64,000 bases of DNA from Bacillus sp. ISL-37 (GCF_018613315.1 NZ_JAGGQL010000005.1:389048-453047); one strand, 5' to 3'. Counted from the first letter of the stretch, positions 1 through 12,848 are shown. Notes: generated from the sequence alone by a model not told the origin. A program made the numbers and translations.

Positions 1-1566
<1,566 letters not shown>

Positions 1567-1570
<4 letters not shown>

Positions 1571-4500
1571 GAAAGCACACCTTCTTTGGCCGACTCCATC
1601 GGCTTTAGGGCATCAGCTGAAAATGTCATAGATTCAATGACTCTTAAAATCGCTTTTGCAGTATCCAGTGAAGTCAGGCAAGGTACTCCATTTTCCACAG
1701 ATTCGCGGCGGATCCTGAAACCATCACGCTCTGGCTGCTTTCCTTTTGTCAGCGTATTGATGACCATCTGTGCTTCTCCCTTTCGAATCACATCAATCAG
1801 GTTCAGGCCTTCAGAGCCGATCTTTCCGACTGTTTTCACCTTAATGCCGGCAGTTTCCAGGTATTGTGCTGTACCTTCTGTCGCCATCAATTGGTAGCCT
1901 ATATTCGAGAATCTTTTCGCAAGTGCCAATGTCTCTTCTTTATCCTTATCTGCGACTGTAAGCAGGACTGTACCGAATTCCTGTATTTTCATACCAGCCG
2001 CAATCATGCCTTTATACAAAGCTTTCTCAAGTGTTGTATCCTTGCCCATAACTTCCCCGGTAGACTTCATTTCTGGTCCGAGCGTGATGTCTACGCGGCG
2101 TAATTTTTCAAAAGAGAACACTGGTACCTTTACGAAAACTCCATCCTGCTCAGGTACAAGTCCGGTTTCGTACCCCTGCTCAGGCAGGCTCTGGCCAAGG
2201 ATGACCTTCGTAGCGATTTTCGCCATCGGAACATTCGTGATTTTGCTCAGAAATGGTACCGTACGGCTAGAGCGCGGGTTTACCTCGAGCACATAGACTT
2301 CCTCATTTGCAATGACGTATTGAATATTTAGCAAACCGACAATGTTCAGCCCTCTTGCCAAATCGATTGTATAGTTCACCAGCTTCTGTTTAATTTCCTC
2401 GCTAAGGCTTTGTGGCGGATAGACACCGATCGAATCACCCGAGTGGACGCCAGCTCTTTCGATATGTTCCATGATTCCCGGTATCAGAACGTTCTTACCA
2501 TCTGAAATCGCATCGACCTCCACTTCTTTTCCAGTCAGATAACGGTCGATCAGCACCGGATATTCCGGATTGACCTTCACCGCGTTTTTCATATAATGCA
2601 GAAGTTCTTCTTCCTTATAGACAATCTCCATTGCCCTTCCGCCAAGTACATAGGATGGACGGACAAGAACTGGGTAGCCGATTTCAGCCGCAATCAACGC
2701 TGCTTCTTCAACTGACTTAGCCGTGCTTCCCTTCGGCAGCGGGATTTTAAGATCAGTTAGTGCGTGTTCAAACTTGTCGCGGTCCTCAGCACGATCCAGG
2801 TCCTCCAGACTTGTTCCGAGAATTTTCACACCTCTGTCAACAAGCTTTGAAGCCAGGTTAATCGCTGTTTGACCGCCGAATTGGACGACAGCGCCAATTG
2901 GGTTTTCGAGATTGATAATGTTCATGACATCCTCAATGGTTAACGGTTCAAAGTACAATTTATCCGAAATGCTGAAATCGGTGGAGACCGTTTCAGGGTT
3001 GTTGTTGACGATGATGGCCTCATAACCTGCTTCTTTAATCGCTTTTACGGAGTGGACAGTTGCATAATCGAACTCGATGCCCTGACCGATCCTTATTGGC
3101 CCGGAGCCCAGTACAATGACGCTTTTTCTTTCTGTCACTACTGATTCATTTTCTTCTTCATATGTGCTATAGAAGTACGGCGTTTCCGACTCGAACTCAG
3201 CCGCACAGGTATCCACCATTTTAAAAACAGGGGTCAGACTGTTCTCAATCCGCCACTGGTATACTTCCTGTTCTTGCACATTCCACAGATTGGCTATTAC
3301 CTTATCAGAAAATCCTTTCTGCTTTGCTGATTTGGCTGTTTCCAGGTCAAACTTCTTTTCAGCAAGCTCTTGCTCAAAAGCTATTAATCTCTCTAATTTA
3401 TGAAGGAAGAATAAATCGATTTTGCTCCAACTGTGAAGAGTTTCAATGAAAATGCCTCTTCTGATTGCCTCTGCAAGGTAAAATAATCTCTCGTCACCAG
3501 CTTTGCGGATTCTCTTTTCAAGCAATTCATCGTTGATTTCGCTTTGATTATTTAAAGAAAGGTGGATCACATCGGCTTCCAGCGAACGAATTGCTTTTAG
3601 CAGCGACTCTTCAAAAGTACGGCCGATTGCCATAACTTCACCAGTTGCTTTCATTTGCGTTCCAAGTGTCCGGTTTGCTGATTCGAATTTATCGAATGGC
3701 CAGCGTGGGATCTTTGTTACAACATAATCAAGCGCAGGCTCGAAGCAGGCATAGGTTTTACCCGTCACAGGGTTCAGCATTTCATCAAGTGTCAATCCAA
3801 CAGCGATTTTCGCTGCAAGCTTGGCAATTGGATAGCCCGTCGCTTTCGATGCCAGGGCAGAGGATCGGCTGACTCGCGGATTCACTTCGATTACATAATA
3901 GTTAAAGCTGTCAGGGTCAAGTGCGAGCTGGACATTGCAGCCACCTTCGATTTTCAGGGCCCTGATGATTTTCAGGCTGGCATTCCTCAGCAGCTGGTAT
4001 TCGCGGTCACTCAATGTCTGGCTTGGCGCTACGACGATGGAATCTCCTGTATGGACTCCGACCGGATCGAAGTTTTCCATATTGCATACGACAATGGCAT
4101 TATCATTGCTGTCACGCATCACTTCATATTCAATTTCTTTGAATCCAGCAATGCTCTTTTCAAGCAGGCATTGACCGACTGGACTGTTTTTAATTCCGCT
4201 TGTAACAATCTCAATCAACTCTTTTTCGTTGCTGCAGATGCCTCCGCCTGTTCCTCCCATCGTAAAAGCAGGGCGAACAATTACTGGATATCCGACTCTC
4301 TCCACAAAGGTATAAGCCTCTTCAAGATTATGGATGATGTCGCTGTCAGGGACCGGCTGTCCGAGCTCGTTCATCAGGTTCCTGAATAACTCCCTGTCCT
4401 CCGCCTGGTTGATCGCTTCTAGCTTTGTACCAAGGATCTTCACGCCACATTCATCCAAAACACCTGATTTAGCCAGCTCAACAGCCAGGTTCAATCCTGT

Positions 4501-4779
4501 TTGCCCCCCGAGAGTTGGAAGGATGGCATCCGGACGTTCCTTTCGGATGATCCTTGCCACAAACTCAAGAGTAAGCGGCTCTATGTATACGACATCTGCG
4601 ATTTCCGTATCAGTCATGATGGTTGCAGGATTCGAATTGACGAGGATGACCTTATAGCCTTCTTCCCGCAGCGCGATGCATGCCTGTGTTCCTGCATAAT
4701 CGAATTCTGCTGCCTGGCCGATGATGATTGGTCCTGATCCTATGACTAAAATACTGTTAACATCTTTACGCTTTGGCAT
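1567..4779 (-). CDS. carB: Carbamoyl-phosphate synthase large subunit
   Basis: CarB (PyrAB in Bacillus naming) makes carbamoyl phosphate from ammonia, bicarbonate and two ATP. The 1070 residues show the duplicated ATP-grasp architecture: first half from [17 protein letters not shown], second half from about 555 ([18 protein letters not shown]), then a C-terminal MGS-like allosteric domain (about 930-1060). Full length for the family. The ATG has a strong AAGGAGG within the end of carA, which it overlaps by 14 bases. Its position in the pyr operon makes it the pyrimidine-specific copy; an arginine-specific copy may exist elsewhere. Confidence 0.97.
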
Positions 4780-5863
4780 TTGTGACAGCCTCCTTTTTTT
4801 CTGCTTCTACTAGCTCGATGAATTGGTTGAATAATCCGTTCGCATCCTCCGGTCCTGGTGACGCTTCCGGGTGATATTGGACAGTGAATGCCGCCGCGTT
4901 TTTATGGGCCAGACCCTCAACCGTTCCATCATTTAAAGCCATGTGCGTAACCTCAAGCTCGGTCCCTGCGACAGAGTCTTCAGTAACTGTATATCCATGG
5001 TTTTGCGAGGTCATCGCTACTTTCCCTGTTCGCAAATCCTTCACAGGATGGTTTGAGCCGCGATGTCCGAATTTCATTTTCTCTGTATTTGCACCGCAAG
5101 CAAGTGCGAACAGCTGGTGGCCGAGACAAATCCCGAACAATGGAACTTTGCCCAGCAAGCCCTGAATCATTTCGATTGCTTCTGGAACATCCTTCGGGTC
5201 CCCAGGTCCATTTGACAGCATGATGCCATCCGGGCTCAAACTGAGAATTTCTTGAGCAGTCGTATTGTAAGGGACGACAACCACATCACAATTACGATCA
5301 TTCAGTTCTCTCAAAATCCCATGCTTCAGGCCAAAATCAACAAGCACAACCCTGTGGCCGCGACCTGGACTCGGATAAGCTGTTTTCGTTGATACTTCCA
5401 TTACCTGATTGTTCGGCAGGATTTTGCTTTTAAGAGCCGCAATAATCTCCTGGGGATTTTCATCGATCCGGCAAATTGAACCCTTCAAGGTTCCGTGTTT
5501 ACGAATGATTTTTGTCAGCTTTCTAGTATCAATTCCAGCTATGCCCGGAATGTCTTTCATTTTAAGATAAGCGTCCAAAGACAGTTCTGAGCGCCAGTTG
5601 GATGGATACTCGGCATTTTCTTTCACGACGAGACCCCGGACAGCAGGACTGATTGATTCAAAATCATCTCTGTTGATTCCATAATTTCCGATTAGCGGAT
5701 ATGTCAGGGTGACAATTTGCCCGCAGTATGATGGATCTGACAGGATTTCCTGGTAGCCAGTCATTCCTGTGTTGAAGACAACTTCGCCAATCGTCGCTGT
5801 CTCACTTCCAAAGCCTTCTCCAACAAATACCGTGCCATCCTCTAAGATCAACTGCTTCTTCAT
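4766..5863 (-). CDS. carA: Carbamoyl-phosphate synthase small (glutaminase) subunit
   Basis: CarA (PyrAA) hydrolyses glutamine and channels ammonia to CarB. The 365-residue protein has the CPSase small-chain N-domain (about 1-150) and a class I glutamine amidotransferase domain with the nucleophile in [16 protein letters not shown] and the His/Glu pair in [13 protein letters not shown]. It starts with ATG overlapping the pyrC stop (ATGA) and ends inside carB, so the two subunits should be made in equal amounts. Confidence 0.97.
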   Translation of the reverse strand: MKKQLILEDGTVFVGEGFGSETATIGEVVFNTGMTGYQEILSDPSYCGQIVTLTYPLIGNYGINRDDFESISPAVRGLVVKENAEYPSNWRSELSLDAYLKMKDIPGIAGIDTRKLTKIIRKHGTLKGSICRIDENPQEIIAALKSKILPNNQVMEVSTKTAYPSPGRGHRVVLVDFGLKHGILRELNDRNCDVVVVPYNTTAQEILSLSPDGIMLSNGPGDPKDVPEAIEMIQGLLGKVPLFGICLGHQLFALACGANTEKMKFGHRGSNHPVKDLRTGKVAMTSQNHGYTVTEDSVAGTELEVTHMALNDGTVEGLAHKNAAAFTVQYHPEASPGPEDANGLFNQFIELVEAEKKEAVTNAKA

Positions 5864-7143
5864 GCCGTCACAACTCCCTTTTTCCAGACTATTTTTCCTT
5901 CAGCAATCGTCATTACTGGCCAACCCTTGCAGCTCCAGCCTGCAAATGGTGTATTTTTTCCTTTTGATAAAAATTCATCTGGATTGATTTCCTTTTCTTC
6001 ATCAAGATCAATCAATACCACATCGGCCGGCGCGCCAGCTTTCAGTTCTCCATAAGGCAATCCGAATGCTTTCGCTGGTTTGACAGTCAAAAACTCAAGC
6101 AACTGTTTTAAGGTAATGATGTTTGTTTTGACCATATGCGTATATAAGAGCGGGAACGCTGTTTCAAGCCCGACAATCCCGAAAGGCGCTAGCTGGATTC
6201 CCTCTGCTTTTTCCTCGATCGTATGCGGTGCGTGGTCAGTGGCGATAAAATCGATTGTCCCGTCAAGCAGTCCTTCGATCAATGCCTCCTGGTCCGCTTT
6301 GCTTCTAAGTGGTGGATTCATCTTATAGTTGGCATCATTTCCTGTTATGTCATCTTCATTTAAAAGCAAATGATGCGGAGTTACTTCCGCTGTGACCTTA
6401 ATGCCATATCTTTTTGCGTCTCGGACTGCCCTGACCGATTCTTTCGTGCTGATATGGCAGACATGATAGTGGCATCCTGCTTCTTCTGCAAGCAGGATGT
6501 CTCTTGCTATATGTACAGATTCACACACTGACGGGATTCCGTTGAGTCCCAGTTCAGCAGCTTTTCTTCCCTCGTGTAGAGAGCCTTTATTGATCAATGT
6601 ATTGTCTTCGCAATGAGCGACGATTGCCATATCAAGCTGTGCTGCCCTTTTCATTGCCTCTAGCATCATTCCTGCAGACTGGACTCCCACACCGTCATCA
6701 GTCAGAGCAAAGGCACCGGCTTCCTTCAATTCTGCAAAATTTGTTAGCTCCTGACCTAGTTCACGTACTGTAATTGATGCATATGGCAGAACCCTTACAG
6801 AAGATGTTTCCTCAATTTTTCTCTGAAGCCATTCCATCTGGTCTTTTGAGTCTGGAACTGGTCTTGTGTTCGGCATTGCAGCTACTGTTGTGAAGCCGCC
6901 CCTAGCAGCAGCCAGTGTCCCTGTTGCAATTGTCTCTTTCTTCTCTCCACCAGGCTCGCGCAGATGAACATGCAGGTCTACTAACCCTGGAGATACCAGC
7001 CTACTTTCTGCATCAATAATTTGCTTAGCATCTGCAGATATTTGAGGACCAACTTTTGTGATTTTTCCGTTTTCTATTAAAATATCTACTGATTCAAACC
7101 CGTTTTCAGTAACTAGTTTGCCATTTTTGATTAGCATCGACAT
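5860..7143 (-). CDS. pyrC: Dihydroorotase
   Basis: PyrC is a zinc amidohydrolase that cyclises carbamoyl aspartate to dihydroorotate. It shows the metal motif [16 protein letters not shown] near residue 55 and a second ligand region [11 protein letters not shown] longer frame opens at 7170, but the family begins MS.LIKNG, and a GGGGGA sits 7 bases before the ATG at 7143; an ATG two codons later (7137) is equally well spaced from GGAG. With the 7143 start the protein is 427 residues, the usual Bacillus length. It overlaps the end of pyrB by 38 bases and carA by 4. Confidence 0.95.
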   Translation of the reverse strand: MSMLIKNGKLVTENGFESVDILIENGKITKVGPQISADAKQIIDAESRLVSPGLVDLHVHLREPGGEKKETIATGTLAAARGGFTTVAAMPNTRPVPDSKDQMEWLQRKIEETSSVRVLPYASITVRELGQELTNFAELKEAGAFALTDDGVGVQSAGMMLEAMKRAAQLDMAIVAHCEDNTLINKGSLHEGRKAAELGLNGIPSVCESVHIARDILLAEEAGCHYHVCHISTKESVRAVRDAKRYGIKVTAEVTPHHLLLNEDDITGNDANYKMNPPLRSKADQEALIEGLLDGTIDFIATDHAPHTIEEKAEGIQLAPFGIVGLETAFPLLYTHMVKTNIITLKQLLEFLTVKPAKAFGLPYGELKAGAPADVVLIDLDEEKEINPDEFLSKGKNTPFAGWSCKGWPVMTIAEGKIVWKKGVVTA

Positions 7144-8050
7144 ACTCCATTCCCCCATTCCTATTTTCAAGTGCTCTTTTTAATACTGCCATCCTAATGT
7201 ACACACCATTTTCCATTTGTTTAAAAATCCGTGACTTCTGACTTTCAACTAATTCATCTGCAATTTCGACGCCGCGATTGACCGGTGCTGGATGGAGAAT
7301 AATGCTACCCTTTTTCATCAACTTTTCTCTTTCAAGCGTTAATCCATACGATTTATGGTACCTATTTTTATCAAACAGAAGCTTGCCATCATGCCGTTCA
7401 TGCTGAACTCGTAGGAGCATGACCACATCAGCCAACTCGATCGCCTCGTCTACTGACATATAGCAGCAGCCAGCAGGAAGCTCACTTTGATCCAACCAAT
7501 CCTCTGGTCCTGAAAAAACAACTTTTGCTCCAAGTCTCACAAGTGCATCTGCATTGGACCTCGCAACACGGCTGTGGAGGATATCACCTATGATCGTGAC
7601 TGTAAGACCTGTAAAACTTCCGAATTCTTGCTGGATTGTCATAAGGTCGAGCAATGATTGTGTTGGATGATGCCCTTTTCCGTCACCAGCATTGATGATG
7701 GGGATTGAAATCCCTTTTTCTAGTACTGAAAAATAATTGTCTGCACTATGCCTGATGACTACAGCGTCAGTGCCAATCGCTTCAAGTGTTTTAACGGTGT
7801 CATACAGCGTTTCGCCTTTTAGTACACTGGATGTCTGGACCTCAAACGGGATCACCTCAAGTCCCAGCTTGCGTTCAGCCATCTCGAAGCTCGACTTCGT
7901 CCTCGTGCTTGGCTCGTAAAATAAATTGCTGATGAACAGCCTCTCTTTTGGCTGCCAAATCTTCCCTCCGGCAAATTCACTTGCGGACAAAATAATTTCC
8001 TGTATTTCTGTTGCACTAAGCTGTGAAGTCGTCAGTAGATCCCATTTCAT
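7106..8050 (-). CDS. pyrB: Aspartate carbamoyltransferase catalytic chain
   Basis: PyrB condenses carbamoyl phosphate with aspartate, the committed step of pyrimidine synthesis. Its 314 residues contain the carbamoyl-phosphate loop [20 protein letters not shown], the [11 protein letters not shown] motif, the aspartate-binding VQHERHDG and LHPAPVNRG. No regulatory PyrI gene is seen, as in Bacillus. AGGGGG precedes the ATG. It is the first gene after the third attenuator, so its expression depends on PyrR and UMP. Confidence 0.97.
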   Translation of the reverse strand: MKWDLLTTSQLSATEIQEIILSASEFAGGKIWQPKERLFISNLFYEPSTRTKSSFEMAERKLGLEVIPFEVQTSSVLKGETLYDTVKTLEAIGTDAVVIRHSADNYFSVLEKGISIPIINAGDGKGHHPTQSLLDLMTIQQEFGSFTGLTVTIIGDILHSRVARSNADALVRLGAKVVFSGPEDWLDQSELPAGCCYMSVDEAIELADVVMLLRVQHERHDGKLLFDKNRYHKSYGLTLEREKLMKKGSIILHPAPVNRGVEIADELVESQKSRIFKQMENGVYIRMAVLKRALENRNGGMEYVDANQKWQTSY

Positions 8051-8074
8051 GGCTGATCCCCCTCCATTTTTTCA

Positions 8075-8225
8075 AGAAAAAAAGCACCCTGTTTTATGTT
8101 CAACAGGGTGCTTGACTATGAGCTTGCCGGCATAATCCCGGTAATACCGGGTTTGCGTGCATCTTGAATAAGCCGGTTCGCTCATAACACCCTTTTAAGC
8201 CTCTCTGGACTTTATTAAAAGGTGG
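8075..8225 (-). promoter_or_regulatory. PyrR-dependent attenuator between pyrP and pyrB
   Basis: On the minus strand the leader holds a PyrR-binding loop AGTCCAGAGAGGCT (8199-8212), flanked by an 8-bp TTTAAAAGG-type stem, and then a terminator with a perfect 12-bp stem (8082-8093 with 8102-8113) followed by a U-run (8075-8083). This is the classical PyrR/UMP system: bound PyrR stabilises the binding stem, the antiterminator cannot form, and transcription stops before pyrB. Confidence 0.95.
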
Positions 8226-8227
8226 TA

Positions 8228-9547
8228 CTATGCTACATCGTTCTTTTTCTCAGTTTTTTTTTCCGTTTCCATTTCAAACATATCTTCTTCTAATTCCGGG
8301 CGTCCAGGCAGTACTAGGTTAAGGATGACACCAATTAGTGCTGCCAGAGCCATGCCATGTATTTCAAAGTTTTCATTTAACTTAATGAATGCTCCGCCAA
8401 TCCCGATTACGAGGATGACTGATGAGACGACCAGGTTTCTTGTGTTGCCAAAGTCGATTTTGCTGTCTACAAGCATACGCAGACCAGATGAAGCGATGAT
8501 TCCGAACAGCAGGATGGAGACACCGCCCATCACCGGTGTAGGGATTGAGCTGATCAATGCCGTAATTTTACCGATAAATCCGAATACTGTCGCGATAATT
8601 GCTGCGCCAAGCAGGACATACACGCTGTATACTCTCGTAATCGCAAGGACACCGATGTTTTCACCGTATGTCGTCTTTGGCGGTCCGCCGATCAGACCGG
8701 AAATCATTGTCGCCATACCATCACCCATGATGGAGCGGTGAAGACCCGGCTCTTTGATATAATCTCTGCCGACAACCTTGCTCAGTACAAGCTGGTGGCC
8801 GATATGCTCGGACAATGTAACGATTGCTACTGGAACCATCAGCATGACGATTTCCCAGCTGATGCTTACATTGTAATGAACGAATGGGAAGATGAAGTCT
8901 GGCATCTCGAAAATATTTGCTTCTTTTACTCCGCTGAAGTCTACGATGCCTATTGCCATTGAGTAAAGATAACCCACAATGATTCCGGCAAGGATTGGGA
9001 CCATGCTGAGCATTCCCTTTCCGTAAATCGAGAAGACGATTGTCGCTGCAAGAGTTACTAAAGCCGCAGAGAAATGAATCAAGCTATACTCTGTAGTTCC
9101 AGGGACATTCATTGCCATGCTGACAGCTGTTCCTGCCAGTGAGAGTCCGATGACAATGATGACCGGGCCGACTACAACTGGCGGCAACAAGCGCATGATC
9201 CAGCGGTAGCCCGCCTTCTTGATGATTAGAGCTACAACTCCATAAACCAGTCCAGCAAGGAATGTTCCGATCATCGCGGCACCGGGACCGCCGCCTGCTT
9301 TAGCGGCTATGACAGGAGCAATGAAAGCGAAGGATGATCCAAGGTAAGCCGGAACCTGGAATTTTGTGATGATCAGGAAAGCGATCGTTCCAAGTCCGCT
9401 TGAGATCAAAGCGATTGCCGGGCTTAAGCCGACCAGATAAGGTACAAGGATTGTCGCGCCAAACATGGCGAATAAGTGCTGAAGACTAAGTGTGAACCAT
9501 TGGAATGGTGATGGTACATCTTTTATGTCTAGGATTGGTTTATTCAT
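8228..9547 (-). CDS. pyrP: Uracil permease (NCS2 family)
   Basis: PyrP imports uracil by proton symport. The 439-residue protein is almost entirely hydrophobic with the NCS2 pattern of many membrane segments, the N-terminal QHLFAMFGATILVPYLVG signature and the conserved GGPPKTTYGENIGVLA segment around residue 290 that lines the substrate site. The C-terminus is charged (Glu/Lys-rich). It lies between two PyrR attenuators, so salvage import and de novo synthesis are repressed together when UMP is high. Confidence 0.95.
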   Translation of the reverse strand: MNKPILDIKDVPSPFQWFTLSLQHLFAMFGATILVPYLVGLSPAIALISSGLGTIAFLIITKFQVPAYLGSSFAFIAPVIAAKAGGGPGAAMIGTFLAGLVYGVVALIIKKAGYRWIMRLLPPVVVGPVIIVIGLSLAGTAVSMAMNVPGTTEYSLIHFSAALVTLAATIVFSIYGKGMLSMVPILAGIIVGYLYSMAIGIVDFSGVKEANIFEMPDFIFPFVHYNVSISWEIVMLMVPVAIVTLSEHIGHQLVLSKVVGRDYIKEPGLHRSIMGDGMATMISGLIGGPPKTTYGENIGVLAITRVYSVYVLLGAAIIATVFGFIGKITALISSIPTPVMGGVSILLFGIIASSGLRMLVDSKIDFGNTRNLVVSSVILVIGIGGAFIKLNENFEIHGMALAALIGVILNLVLPGRPELEEDMFEMETEKKTEKKNDVA

Positions 9548-9571
9548 TTTTATATCTCCTCTCTTTTGTAC

Positions 9572-9690
9572 AAAAAAACCCTCTTTGCCAGTAGATACAA
9601 AGAGGGTATGGGTCTAAAAAAACCCGCACAAAGCCATCAGCCATGCGTTCCCCCTTTTCAGCCTCTCTGGACTGCATTTAAAAGGGCTTT
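9572..9690 (-). promoter_or_regulatory. PyrR-dependent attenuator between pyrR and pyrP
   Basis: Second copy of the attenuator. The binding loop CAGTCCAGAGAGGCTG lies at 9659-9674 within a stem formed by 9651-9658 and 9679-9686. The terminator stem is ACCCTCTTTG at 9578-9587 paired with 9598-9607, with a run of seven A (U in the transcript) at 9572-9578. The same elements occur in the same order as in the attenuators on either side. Confidence 0.94.
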
Positions 9691-9692
9691 AT

Positions 9693-10241
<549 letters not shown>

Positions 10242-10299
10242 TCACTCCTTCTCTGTCTGTGGTATGAAAACGGAAGTTCAGCACGTCTTATGTTTCATA

Positions 10300-10436
10300 T
10301 AAAAAACCCTCTTGTCTGCATCGGCAAGAGGGTAAACGTGTGGTGTTAGCATGCAGCAAAGCATACATCATATGCCTGTTGCAAATCCGTTTCCTTCTCA
10401 GCCTCACGGGACTGTCTTTAAAGGACTTATTAAACT
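10300..10436 (-). promoter_or_regulatory. PyrR-dependent attenuator in the pyrR leader
   Basis: First attenuator of the operon. The binding loop on the minus strand is AGTCCCGTGAGGCT (about 10399-10412), a slightly divergent version of the other two (AGTCCAGAGAGGCT). The terminator stem is ACCCTCTTG (10306-10314 with 10325-10333) followed by six U residues. The different loop bases may give a different PyrR affinity; this is inference. Confidence 0.92.
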
Positions 10437-10442
10437 ATAGTC

Positions 10443-10471
10443 ATCTTAAAATAGATGTTGAACTTTGTCAA
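10443..10471 (-). promoter_or_regulatory. Sigma-A promoter of the pyr operon
   Basis: On the minus strand a perfect TTGACA (10466-10471) is followed after 17 bases by TAAGAT (10443-10448). The -35 box overlaps the rluD stop codon, so the operon has its own promoter directly at the end of rluD. Transcription would start close to 10436, giving a leader of about 200 bases that holds the first attenuator. Confidence 0.82.
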
Positions 10472-11379
10472 CGATTTTCTCTGAAATCGTTTAAAAGCTC
10501 AACGAAATATCCAGGTAGCGGAGCTTCAAACTCTATATACTCCCCTGTCCTTGGGTGATCAAAACCAAGCAGCCCAGCATGCAATGCCTGTCCGCCAAGA
10601 TCGAGCGTCTTTTTCGGGCCGTATTTAGGGTCACCAGCCAGGGGATAACCGATGTATTTCATATGAACACGAATTTGGTGTGTCCTGCCTGTCTCAAGCT
10701 GGCACTCAACAAAAGTAAAGTCCTTAAAACGTTCGAGTACATTGAAATGTGTGACAGCATGTTTGCCATTATCGACTACTGTCATGCTCTGGCGGTCTTT
10801 TTGATCGCGCCCAAGCGGAGCATCGATTGTACCATGATCATGCTGGATAATTCCATGAACGAGTGCCTTGTATTTGCGAGTAACACTTTTGGCTACGAGC
10901 TGGTTTACCAGGCTCTCGTGTGCCATATCATTTTTGGCAACCATCAAGAGTCCAGATGTATCCTTATCAATCCTATGGACGATTCCCGGGCGGAGAACGC
11001 CATTAATGCCTGATAAATCCTTGCAATGCGCCATCAGCCCGTTAACAAGCGTTCCCGTCATATGTCCAGGCGCTGGATGGACGACCATTCCCTTAGGTTT
11101 GTTCACAACAAGAACATCTGCATCTTCATAATAAATCTCAAGGTCCATTTCCTCAGCAATTACATCTAACACTTCTGGCTCCGGAATGGTGATTTCCAGC
11201 TTGTCATTCAAGCTGCATTTATAATTTGTTTTGACTTTAGCTCCATTGACAAGGACGCTTCCATCCTTGATCCATTGCTGCACCTGGCTTCTCGACCATT
11301 CTGCATCAAGTGTCGAAATTACTTTATCTATTCTGTCACCAGCCTGTTCCTCACTGATGATGTGTTCCATTTTCTCCAT
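10468..11379 (-). CDS. rluD: RluD-family 23S rRNA pseudouridine synthase
   Basis: This enzyme (YlyB in B. subtilis) isomerises uridines in large-subunit rRNA. An S4 RNA-binding domain covers about 12-75 and the catalytic domain carries the active-site Asp in [20 protein letters not shown] plus [17 protein letters not shown]. The 303-residue frame starts inside the end of lspA (29-base overlap). A second ATG three codons in (11370) is possible. The lspA-rluD-pyrR order is standard in Bacillus. Confidence 0.93.
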   Translation of the reverse strand: MEKMEHIISEEQAGDRIDKVISTLDAEWSRSQVQQWIKDGSVLVNGAKVKTNYKCSLNDKLEITIPEPEVLDVIAEEMDLEIYYEDADVLVVNKPKGMVVHPAPGHMTGTLVNGLMAHCKDLSGINGVLRPGIVHRIDKDTSGLLMVAKNDMAHESLVNQLVAKSVTRKYKALVHGIIQHDHGTIDAPLGRDQKDRQSMTVVDNGKHAVTHFNVLERFKDFTFVECQLETGRTHQIRVHMKYIGYPLAGDPKYGPKKTLDLGGQALHAGLLGFDHPRTGEYIEFEAPLPGYFVELLNDFRENR

Positions 11380-11842
11380 AAGCTTTTCTTTTCGCCTCTC
11401 TCTCTTCCCTGATCATGTCAATCATCAGTAATCCTACACCGATCACCAGCGCAGAATCCGCGATATTGAAGATAGGAAAATCGTATCCAAAAATATAGGT
11501 GTTGATGAAATCAACAACTTCCTTTCGGTATACCCTGTCGATAAAATTCCCAATCGCCCCGCCCAGCATGAAACCAAGCGAAACACCCAGCAGAAGTTTA
11601 CCTTTAGCTGCTTTTTGAATATAGACGACAAGGCCAATTACCACGATAATGGTAATGACATAGAAGAACCACATTTGTCCCTGCAGGATTCCCCATGCAG
11701 CACCACGGTTACGGTGCGAAGTAATATACAAGAAATTCTCTATGACCTTTATGCTCTCTCCAAGCTCCATGTTTTTGACAATAAACCATTTAGTAACCTG
11801 GTCAAGCAAAATAACAAACAGTGCAATTATGTAATAAAACAC
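11351..11842 (-). CDS. lspA: Lipoprotein signal peptidase (signal peptidase II)
   Basis: LspA is a membrane aspartyl protease that removes signal peptides from lipid-modified prolipoproteins. Four hydrophobic segments are visible, with the signatures [21 protein letters not shown] (first catalytic Asp) and [12 protein letters not shown] (second Asp). The frame extends to a GTG at 11857, but the next GTG at 11842 has GGAGG 8 bases upstream and gives a start like that of the B. subtilis protein (M.YYIIAL), so I chose it (163 aa). Confidence 0.93.
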   Translation of the reverse strand: MFYYIIALFVILLDQVTKWFIVKNMELGESIKVIENFLYITSHRNRGAAWGILQGQMWFFYVITIIVVIGLVVYIQKAAKGKLLLGVSLGFMLGGAIGNFIDRVYRKEVVDFINTYIFGYDFPIFNIADSALVIGVGLLMIDMIREEREAKRKAYGENGTHHQ

Positions 11843-11892
11843 AAAGGTAACCTCCACATCAATTCACTACCTTTGAATTTTAGCACATATTA

Positions 11893-12067
11893 GGAAAAGC
11901 GCAAGCGCCTTGGTCAGCCCCGACAAGCGCCGCCCGCCTAAAAACGCCACATCGTGTGGCTCGCGGGTCTGCAAGTCCTGTGCCTCAGAGGGCCTGACAG
12001 TGAAGTCGCTTTTTGACTTCATTGTCAGGACCGAAGCGACTCGAGGGGCTAGGCGCTGGAGCTGGAC
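11893..12067 (+). repeat. Dispersed multi-hairpin repeat, copy 1
   Basis: About 175 bp beginning GCGCAAGCGCCTTGGTCAGC and ending AGGGGCTAGGCGCTGGAGCT. The outer ends form an imperfect inverted repeat (AGCGCCTTGGTCAGCCCC with GGGGCTAGGCGCT). Inside are two further hairpins: one around CACATCGTGTG closed by CCCGC/GCGGG, and a 15-bp stem with arms CCTGACAGTGAAGTC and GACTTCATTGTCAGG. Related copies are at 20205, 23072 and 48660. It lies between the array at 12222 and lspA. Confidence 0.9.
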
Positions 12068-12221
12068 AATTCTCTAGATTTAAAATATCCTTTCTAATTT
12101 TTTTTAATAAAACGACAGATATTATAAGTTTTAGTAAAAAAACTCCTTTTAACAGAAAAGTTCTAACTAAAAATAGAGGTCTAGGATCATGATTTTATCA
12201 GAAACTGAACTGTCAAAATGG

Positions 12222-12333
12222 TTTATTGGCGAAAAAATATTTTTATTGGCGATTTTCAATTTTTATTGGCGAAAAATTGATTTTATTGGCGATAACGAGC
12301 TGTTTATTGGCGAAAATCAATTTTTATTGGCGA
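12222..12333. repeat. Phased short direct-repeat array (six copies of an 11-bp word, 20-21 bp period)
   Basis: The word TTTATTGGCGA starts at 12222, 12242, 12262, 12282, 12303 and 12323, that is with spacings of 20, 20, 20, 21 and 20 bp. The bases between copies are AT-rich and not conserved. No inverted repeat is obvious. It sits between the weak ylyA terminator and the dispersed repeat ahead of lspA. The regular spacing is near two helical turns. Function unknown. Apart from this array and the dispersed repeat, the gap 11858-12452 holds nothing I can name. Confidence 0.9.
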
Positions 12334-12393
12334 CTTGGAAATTTTCAGTGATTTTCCCATTACACTTTGAGTGGAAATCAGTTACTTAGCTTC

Positions 12394-12418
12394 AAAAAGC
12401 TTTCTTGCCGAGCTTTTT
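12394..12418 (-). terminator. Probable weak terminator after ylyA
   Basis: An 8-bp AT-rich stem (AAAAAGCT at 12394-12401 with AGCTTTTT at 12411-12418) lies 34 bases after the ylyA stop. The stem itself supplies the U-run. It is weaker than other terminators in the window. Confidence 0.5.
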
Positions 12419-12452
12419 TCCTTGAACCAATAAATCCGGAATGCATGAAAAC

Positions 12453-12740
12453 TCACGAATAGATTGGTTTTCGACAGTATTGTTCTATTTGCTCCAATTC
12501 ACTCGCTGATCTAGCTGTAGGAATTCTCTGCAAAAACTCGTAGGGTAAATATTCTCCAGATATCTCACACTTCCCATACTCACCAAATTCCATTTTCTCC
12601 AATGCTGTTTCGATATCGTTTAATTCATCAACAATGTATTGCAAAATCCTCTCATCTTTCTGGCCGTCATTCAGGTACGCTAACAATTCTGTTCTCGTTT
12701 CGCGGAGCTCATTGTAAATGTAATCAAGATTACCTTCCAT
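12453..12740 (-). CDS. ylyA: DksA/TraR-like protein YlyA with degenerate zinc finger
   Basis: Small protein (95 aa from the ATG at 12740, which has GGGGG at good spacing; a longer frame to 12785 lacks this). An N-terminal helical hairpin (about 5-50) is followed by a DksA-type tail YGKCEISGEYLPYEFLQRIP. Only one of the four expected zinc-ligand cysteines of the finger remains (Cys58; Ser61 replaces the second, and the ARxCxxC part reads ARSASE). Position between ileS and lspA identifies it with B. subtilis YlyA. DksA relatives bind RNA polymerase; the role here is inferred. Confidence 0.8.
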   Translation of the reverse strand: MEGNLDYIYNELRETRTELLAYLNDGQKDERILQYIVDELNDIETALEKMEFGEYGKCEISGEYLPYEFLQRIPTARSASELEQIEQYCRKPIYS

Positions 12741-12848
12741 ATATCTGCCCCCGTTCCTGTTTACAGCTATTATTTCCCGTAACAATTTGCTGACTCAGCT
12801 AAACTTTTTACATGTACTGCAGGATTTCCCAAGCAGGATGATAATTGG

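Noticed and set aside
12189..12389. 66-codon frame across the TTTATTGGCGA array
   Set aside because: It only translates the repeat and its AT-rich spacers (FIGE/LLA-type repeats); no start signal, and the 21-bp step breaks any regular peptide repeat.
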